Origin: Fibrobacter sp. UWR3
Lineage (GTDB): Bacteria; Fibrobacterota; Fibrobacteria; Fibrobacterales; Fibrobacteraceae
Assembly: GCF_900143055.1 (NCBI RefSeq)
Contig: NZ_FRCW01000004.1
Coordinates: 248,001 to 312,000 of the forward strand
Direction of reading: 5' to 3'
Length of the DNA stretch: 64,000 nt
The first letter of the stretch is position 1; each line of letters opens with the position of its first letter. Below the pieces are notes generated by a model, which was given only the letters and a program-made list of their open reading frames with translations, made no database searches and had not been told where the DNA came from. This document shows positions 59,699 to 64,000 of the stretch, one piece after another. The position numbers were made by a program, and so were the translations under genes.

Positions 59699-60508
59699 AT
59701 GAAACATTCGGCTTTTTTTTACGTTTTGTTCGCATTGTCGCTTGCATTCCTTTTCGCCTGCAGTGACGATGATTCGGACACATTCCTTGTAAGGGGTGAT
59801 TACAGGTCTTATCAGGACGACGAAGACGATTTTTCCTCCAGTTCCGCGTATTCATCAAGTTCTGCACGTTCCTCGTCTAGCAGCGAACAGCGCAGTTCGT
59901 CAAGTTCGGATGCATGGCTTGATACCATTCCGTACGTGTCTCCGTGTCGTGATGAAGAAGATGATAACTGCAAGTACGGCATCTTGGCGGATGAACGCGA
60001 CGGGCAGAGTTACCGCACGGTTGATATCGGTGAGCAGACCTGGATGGCGGAAAACTTGAACTATGCTTCAGAAAGCAGCAAATGCTACAACGATAGTCTA
60101 GAATATTGCGACCTTTATGGTCGTCTTTACTCGTGGGCAGATGCTATGGAAGTTTGTCCCTCTGGCTGGCATTTGCCGAGTCTGGATGAATGGAAAATTC
60201 TGTATACCTATGCGGGAGGAATTTATACGTCCGCTTCGAAACTTAGGACGACTTCCGGCTGGATGAATCCCGATGCTGAAGGAACTGACGACTATGGCTT
60301 TTCCGTTTTGCCTGCCGGAGCCTTCAGGGATCTGCATGGTAGTGGATTCAGGGATTTATATGAATCTGCGATTTTCTGGACATCGACAGATTATGCCTAT
60401 AGTGAGCTGGACGTGTACGATATATGCTTTGATAAACGTGACAAAATGGTTGATGGCCATAGCCAAAAAACGAGAAACTTGTTGTCCGTCCGTTGCCTTA
60501 AAAATTAA
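59699..60508 (+). CDS. FISUMP-domain lipoprotein
   Basis: 269 aa from ATG 59699 (MKHSAFFYVLFALSLAFLFAC); upstream in-frame codons are inside the previous gene. Lipobox LFAC, then a Ser-rich tether (residues 45-80) and a FISUMP domain with DERDGQSYRTVDIGEQTWM, GRLYSWADA, CPSGWHLPSLDEWK and SVRCLKN. It starts 10 bp after the previous FISUMP stop behind GAGGAGA, so the two are co-transcribed. Confidence 0.9.
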   Translation: MKHSAFFYVLFALSLAFLFACSDDDSDTFLVRGDYRSYQDDEDDFSSSSAYSSSSARSSSSSEQRSSSSSDAWLDTIPYVSPCRDEEDDNCKYGILADERDGQSYRTVDIGEQTWMAENLNYASESSKCYNDSLEYCDLYGRLYSWADAMEVCPSGWHLPSLDEWKILYTYAGGIYTSASKLRTTSGWMNPDAEGTDDYGFSVLPAGAFRDLHGSGFRDLYESAIFWTSTDYAYSELDVYDICFDKRDKMVDGHSQKTRNLLSVRCLKN

Positions 60509-60525
60509 TAGTGAGGCGGCCCAAA

Positions 60526-61674
60526 TTACCTTAATCCGAAGAATATCACCATGCTCACGATGAGCGCGAAGATGCTTATCAGGTGCATGCGCCACACGAT
60601 TTTCGAGTTCATCAGGGGCTTGCTCGGGAAGCGGCCTTCCCACTTTTTCTGGTAGTGGTGGTGGAGCGGCGCGCAAAGGAAAATGCGCTTGCCCGTGCCG
60701 GTTGTTTTTTTGGTGAACTTGAACCAGAGAATCTGGAGCAGCACCGAGCAGGCCTCGGCGATGATGATGATGCAGACGATGGGGAGGAACAGCCCCGCCT
60801 GCACCAAGATGAACATGATGCCGATGGTGGCGCCGAAGCCCACGGAACCCGCGTCGCCCATGTAGATTTCGGCGGGAGGGCTGTTGAACCACAGGTAGGC
60901 GAGCAGTGCGCCCGCGATGGCCATGGCGATGGGGAATAGCTCATCGCAGCCGGGCAGGTACGGCACGTGCAGGTAGGTACTGAAGATGAAGTTGCCGCTC
61001 ACGTAGGCGACAAGCCCTACGAAAATCATGCTGGTAAGGATGGGCACGGAAACGAGGCTGTCGAGACCGTCGGTAAAGTTCGTCCCGTTCGCGCTGGCCG
61101 CGATGACGAACGTCATGAAGGCGACAAAAATCCAGTTGGGGAGGTGCAGCTGGAACACGTCGATGGGGCAGAAGGGGATGGTCAGGTCGCCCTTGAGCTC
61201 GGGGATGAACTTGTAGCAGAAAATCGCGACGATAAGGCTGAACAGGAAGTAGAGGAACAGGCGCAGGCTGCTGGAGATGCCGTCGGCCTTGTCCATGTAG
61301 TCGGCGGCCTTGAGCTTGCCGAGCTTGATGAGGCGTTTGGCGCGGACCTTCGCGATGTCGTCGATGGCGCCCACGGCGGAGAAGGCCGCGAGAATCACGA
61401 GCGTCGAAATGGTGTAGCCGTTCATCTTGCAGACGAGGAGCGAAACCACCTCGACCACCACCACCAGGAGGAGCCCGCCCATGATGGGTGGGGACTTGGT
61501 CTTGCCGTCCTTGTCGAAGTCGCTGGTGGCGTCGAGCCCCTGCAGCAGGCGGATGTACTTGGGCATGAAGAACAGCACGAGGATGATGGAGAGCATGGCG
61601 GCCGAGCCTGCGCGGAAGAGACGGCCATCGAAAATGTCCATGCTGGTAACGTGATAAAGCCAATGACAGAGCAT
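60526..61674 (-). CDS. mraY: Phospho-N-acetylmuramoyl-pentapeptide transferase
   Basis: 382 aa polytopic membrane enzyme (about ten helices) forming lipid I. Motifs: TKSPPIMGG (D-x-x-K-T-P-T-M-G-G class), DDIAKV (D-D-x-x-K), NGTNFTDGLDSL (N-x-T-D-G-L-D), FNSPPAEIYMGDAGSVGFG (the catalytic F-N-x-x-P-A-E-x-F-M-G-D-x-G-S) and APLHHHYQKKW. Located here away from the mur-fts cluster. It has an unusually Val/Leu-rich loop between TM1 and TM2. Confidence 0.95.
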   Translation of the reverse strand: MLCHWLYHVTSMDIFDGRLFRAGSAAMLSIILVLFFMPKYIRLLQGLDATSDFDKDGKTKSPPIMGGLLLVVVVEVVSLLVCKMNGYTISTLVILAAFSAVGAIDDIAKVRAKRLIKLGKLKAADYMDKADGISSSLRLFLYFLFSLIVAIFCYKFIPELKGDLTIPFCPIDVFQLHLPNWIFVAFMTFVIAASANGTNFTDGLDSLVSVPILTSMIFVGLVAYVSGNFIFSTYLHVPYLPGCDELFPIAMAIAGALLAYLWFNSPPAEIYMGDAGSVGFGATIGIMFILVQAGLFLPIVCIIIIAEACSVLLQILWFKFTKKTTGTGKRIFLCAPLHHHYQKKWEGRFPSKPLMNSKIVWRMHLISIFALIVSMVIFFGLR

Positions 61675-61797
61675 AGTTATAAAAATCTCGGGGCTAGATT
61701 CCCGTTAGGTTTAAAGTTTCGGGTCCCATACACCGCAAAGATAAAATATTGTGCCCCTGTTGGCATTGGACGGCCCGAAATTTCTACATTATGGGGC

Positions 61798-62181
61798 ATG
61801 AGTGAATTGCGTATCGATTGCCCCCATTGCGGAGCCACCTTCAACGTCATGCTGGACGGGGAGCCCTCGTCCATGATGGTCTTTGCCTGTGCCAAGTGCA
61901 AGACCCCGCTGATGCACATGGCCGGAGTGACTTCGGAACTGGACCGGGAGGAGTTTGCGCGCCTCCGCGAACGCCTGAACCGCGTGCTGAGCGCCGTCAT
62001 GAAGCGCGAGGGCGAGGTAAGCGAGGTCGCTGCGTCCCTCAAGAAGCTCGTGGATGAGTCGAACGCCCGTGCCGAGGAGCGCGAGTCCGAATCCGCTGTC
62101 GCGATATCCGACGAGGCGCTAGCGGAACTGCAGAAGGGCCTCGACGAGATGGATGTGGACAGCTTCCTGGAAAAATTGTAA
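61798..62181 (+). CDS. Zinc-ribbon coiled-coil protein
   Basis: 127 aa from ATG 61798 (MSELRIDCPHCGATFNVMLDGE). Cys pairs CPHC and CAKC (residues 8-11 and 32-35) form a zinc ribbon; the remainder is a long coiled coil (REEFARLRERLNRVLSAVMK, then EVAASLKKLVDE). It lacks known catalytic motifs; a scaffold or regulator is plausible. Divergent from mraY. Confidence 0.7.
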   Translation: MSELRIDCPHCGATFNVMLDGEPSSMMVFACAKCKTPLMHMAGVTSELDREEFARLRERLNRVLSAVMKREGEVSEVAASLKKLVDESNARAEERESESAVAISDEALAELQKGLDEMDVDSFLEKL

Positions 62182-62192
62182 AGTCTCCGTTG

Positions 62193-62228
62193 TGTCATCC
62201 TGAGCGAGCGTAGCGAGTCGAAGGATCT
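62193..62228. repeat. Palindromic dispersed repeat upstream of the LysE gene
   Basis: TGTCATCCTGAGCGAGCG-TAG-CGAGTCGAAGGATCT. Its AAGGATCT end lies 7-14 bases before the ATG 62235 and may serve as its Shine-Dalgarno. Confidence 0.7.
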
Positions 62229-62234
62229 ACTTAG

Positions 62235-62939
62235 ATGTTTAACTTTTTCATAGCAGCCCTCGTGGTGGCGCTTGCCCCCGGCCCCGACAACCTGTTTGTG
62301 CTTGCCCAGAGCGCAACCCACGGCGCACGGGCGGGCTTTAGCGTGATTTGCGGGCTGTGCACGGGCATCTGCGTGCAGACGGCGCTCCTGATTGTGGGGG
62401 TGTCAGCGCTGATTGCGGCTAGCCCGGTTGCGTTCTTCGTGCTGCAGTGCTGCGGGGCGGCATACCTGCTCTACCTTGCATACAAGAGTTTTCAGGTCCG
62501 TGCCGGCGTCGTGAAACTTGACGCGGGCTCGGAAGGTGCGGATTCCGGCGAATGTCATTCTGGAGCGAGCCCGGAGGGCGATGCGATAGAATCCAAGAGC
62601 GGCGAAGCTGTTGTGGGTGGGGAAGGCGCGGGCCTCCCGTTCCGCAGGCTCTACCTGCGCGGCATCATCATGAACCTCACGAACCCGAAGGCGGTACTTT
62701 TCGCGCTCTCGTTTATCCCGCCGGCGGTCGACATGAGCCGTGACATGAGCCCGTCACTCCAGATGGTAGTTCTTGGTGCGGAATTCGTGACGGCGACCTT
62801 TATCGTGTTCGGCTCCATCGCGCTACTTGCGGGTGCCGTGAAGAAGTTTATGCTCAATAGCCCGAAGGCGAACCGCAACCTCAACTGGTTTAGCGGCTGC
62901 GTGTTTGTCGCCCTCGCCATTGCGCTGTTCGCGCTCTAA
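62235..62939 (+). CDS. LysE/RhtB-family exporter
   Basis: 234 aa, six helices. N-terminal LVVALAPGPDNLFVLAQSAT with the P-G-P-x-x motif, GFSVICGLCTGICVQTALLI, then the central cytoplasmic loop (residues 88-130), then GIIMNLTNPKAVLFALSFIP (N-P-K-x-x-x-F). Exports amino acids or similar; substrate unknown. The loop includes an in-frame dispersed repeat (62553-62594), translated ECHSGASPEGDAIESK, so it is longer than usual. Confidence 0.85.
   Translation: MFNFFIAALVVALAPGPDNLFVLAQSATHGARAGFSVICGLCTGICVQTALLIVGVSALIAASPVAFFVLQCCGAAYLLYLAYKSFQVRAGVVKLDAGSEGADSGECHSGASPEGDAIESKSGEAVVGGEGAGLPFRRLYLRGIIMNLTNPKAVLFALSFIPPAVDMSRDMSPSLQMVVLGAEFVTATFIVFGSIALLAGAVKKFMLNSPKANRNLNWFSGCVFVALAIALFAL
62553..62594. 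repeat. Dispersed repeat inside the LysE gene (CTGGAGC family)
   Basis: TGTCATTCTGGAGC...GGCGATGCGATAGAATCC, same family as at 23855-23888. In frame in the loop between helices 3 and 4. Confidence 0.7.
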
Positions 62940-62942
62940 CGG

Positions 62943-63018
62943 TCATCCCCGCTATACGATACTTGGCAACTTGTTGCCATAGTAGAGTTATCCTCTTTGG
63001 GGAGAAGGCGGGGATCTC
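62943..63018. repeat. Dispersed palindrome interrupted by a second hairpin
   Basis: TCATCCCCGC and GCGGGGATCTCC are the two halves of the common palindrome but are split by about 55 bp that carry a GGCAAC-TTG-TTGCC hairpin. Confidence 0.6.
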
Positions 63019-63021
63019 CAT

Positions 63022-63984
63022 TTAGGTGAGTTGCTTCTGCACCAATTCGAGAATCTTTTCAATCGTCACTTCGGGCGCGTCGCTGGTATCGCCGCCGGCG
63101 GCACGGGTGTGGCCGCCACCGCCGAATTCGCGGGCAATCGCGTTCACGTCCACGATGTAGTTGCTGCGCAGGCTAATCTTGTACTTGCCGTTCACCGGGT
63201 ACAGGAACAGGGCCACTTCGGTGCCACCGACTTCCCGCACGGTGTCGATGACGTTGCTGAGTTCCACGGGCGTGACGCCGAAACGTTCCATGTCTTCGGG
63301 GGTGATGTGGGCGTAGACCACTTTACCGCCGAGCCCGAGTTTGCAGTTTTCCATCACGAACCCGGTCACGAGCGTCTGCTTGTAGGTGCGCGTGTAGTAC
63401 GTCTCGTTCACGATTTTTGCGAAGTCGATTCCCTTCTCGATCAAATCGCCGACCACCTGCATGGTGCGCTTGCCCGTGCTGCTGAACTTGAACGCGCCCG
63501 TGTCGTGCACTATGCCCAGGTACAGGCTGTTCGCGGTCTCGCGCCCGACCTTCGCCTTGTCGATGTTCACGTACACCACCTCGCAAGCGGAACTCGCCTC
63601 GGGTTCCACGAGGTTCAGGGTGCACAGGTTCAGCGGGTTAGAAATATGGTGGTCGATGTTTATCGTTTTTTTCGCGGCACGGATGCATTCCGCGCCGTTC
63701 GCCCCCACGCGCTCGAAACTCGGGGTGTCCATGAGGAAGGCGAGGTCGTAGGGTTGCCCGCCGTTGCATTCTGCGGTGTAGGCCTCGCGCGCATCGCTTG
63801 CCCCGCGCAGAATCCGGTAGCTCTCGGGGAACTTTTCGAGGAACAGGTCCGCGCGGATTCCCGGGAAGTTGTCGCGGATGTAGTTGTAGATTGCCGTGGT
63901 GCTGCCCACGCAGTCGCCGTCGGGCCTCACGTGCCCGAAAATCGCCACCGTCTTCGCTTCGCCCAGGAATTCGTCAATCGTCAT
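63022..63984 (-). CDS. DHH-family phosphoesterase (NrnA-like)
   Basis: 320 aa from ATG 63984 (MTIDEFLGEAKTVAIF; Shine-Dalgarno AAAAAGG); the ORF extends 2 codons further to a TTG. Motif I FGHVRPDGDCVGST (H-x-x-x-D-x-D), motif II LMDTPSFERVG, motif III INIDHHISN, and the C-terminal DHHA1 GGGGHTRAAGG are complete. Such proteins are oligoribonuclease/pAp phosphatases (NrnA) acting on short RNAs and 3',5'-pAp. Since APS is reduced here without PAPS, pAp from other routes or nanoRNA is the likelier substrate. Confidence 0.9.
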   Translation of the reverse strand: MTIDEFLGEAKTVAIFGHVRPDGDCVGSTTAIYNYIRDNFPGIRADLFLEKFPESYRILRGASDAREAYTAECNGGQPYDLAFLMDTPSFERVGANGAECIRAAKKTINIDHHISNPLNLCTLNLVEPEASSACEVVYVNIDKAKVGRETANSLYLGIVHDTGAFKFSSTGKRTMQVVGDLIEKGIDFAKIVNETYYTRTYKQTLVTGFVMENCKLGLGGKVVYAHITPEDMERFGVTPVELSNVIDTVREVGGTEVALFLYPVNGKYKISLRSNYIVDVNAIAREFGGGGHTRAAGGDTSDAPEVTIEKILELVQKQLT

Positions 63985-64000
63985 GTTCAATCCTTTTTGC

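Noticed and set aside
60967-62181. 404-codon frame extending the zinc-ribbon protein upstream
   Set aside because: The first 277 codons run antisense through mraY; only the part from ATG 61798 looks like protein.

Overview
The window looks like chromosome of a Fibrobacter species (rumen or gut cellulose degrader). The evidence is five proteins carrying the Fibrobacter succinogenes major paralogous (FISUMP) domain, four of them lipoproteins (three with Ser-rich tethers), a GH8 glycanase with a C-terminal sorting-like tail, Gram-negative envelope genes (mraY, an LpxL-like acyltransferase, a porin), and a recurring TATATT -10 element. All functional calls are from reading the sequence; no database search was run.

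Layout. 1-8.4 kb: mixed accessory genes (partial dehydrogenase-like start, GNAT, SDR, two FISUMP lipoproteins, an AAA_14/DUF4143 ATPase, a DUF4160-DUF2442 pair). 8.41-9.83 kb: an IS3-family insertion with 25-bp inverted repeats and a CAG target duplication; its orfA is frameshifted. 10.2-11.6 kb: ilvC. 11.9-38.9 kb: a large sulfur island. It holds aprAB-cysDN (sulfate to sulfite), a porin, a metE remnant, pdxR/pdxST (PLP supply), bioB, sbp and cysTWA (sulfate uptake), metY-sir-JAMM protease, a three-domain MoaD/ThiS-E1-rhodanese fusion, a family 2A encapsulin with its cysteine desulfurase cargo and serine acetyltransferase, and tusA-hcyS-hcyF-hcyD-like genes (protein-thiocarboxylate sulfur transfer). 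39-42.4 kb: GH8 glycanase and DUF1846 protein. 42.5-48.2 kb: zur-znuACB zinc locus, bracketed by a truncated and an intact copy of the htpG 3' end. 48.5-64 kb: housekeeping and envelope genes (serC, EI24 protein, tRNA-Arg, tRNA-Pro, Smr protein, acyltransferase, UDP-sugar pyrophosphorylase, mraY, LysE, DHH phosphoesterase) mixed with three FISUMP genes.

How the genes work together. Seven copies of a rigid 69-bp promoter/operator (no indels, always TTGGAC-18 bp-TATATT) precede the sulfur transcription units at 11.9, 16.7, 22.7, 25.9, 28.8, 31.4 and 37.0 kb. This defines a local sulfur regulon: sulfate enters (porin, Sbp, CysTWA), is activated (CysDN), reduced by AprAB and a monomeric siroheme sulfite reductase, and sulfide is loaded on ubiquitin-like carriers by E1 enzymes. 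The carriers then feed MetY (homocysteine) and possibly cysteine synthesis, while an encapsulin/desulfurase compartment and serine acetyltransferase sit in the same regulon. The carrier parts resemble the Wolinella HcyS/HcyF/HcyD-MetY pathway. Coupling to a family 2A encapsulin, and a carrier fused upstream of its own E1 with an internal GG, are the most novel points.

A second theme is short palindromic dispersed repeats (several families, 25-45 bp) between genes and, in frame, inside four coding sequences.
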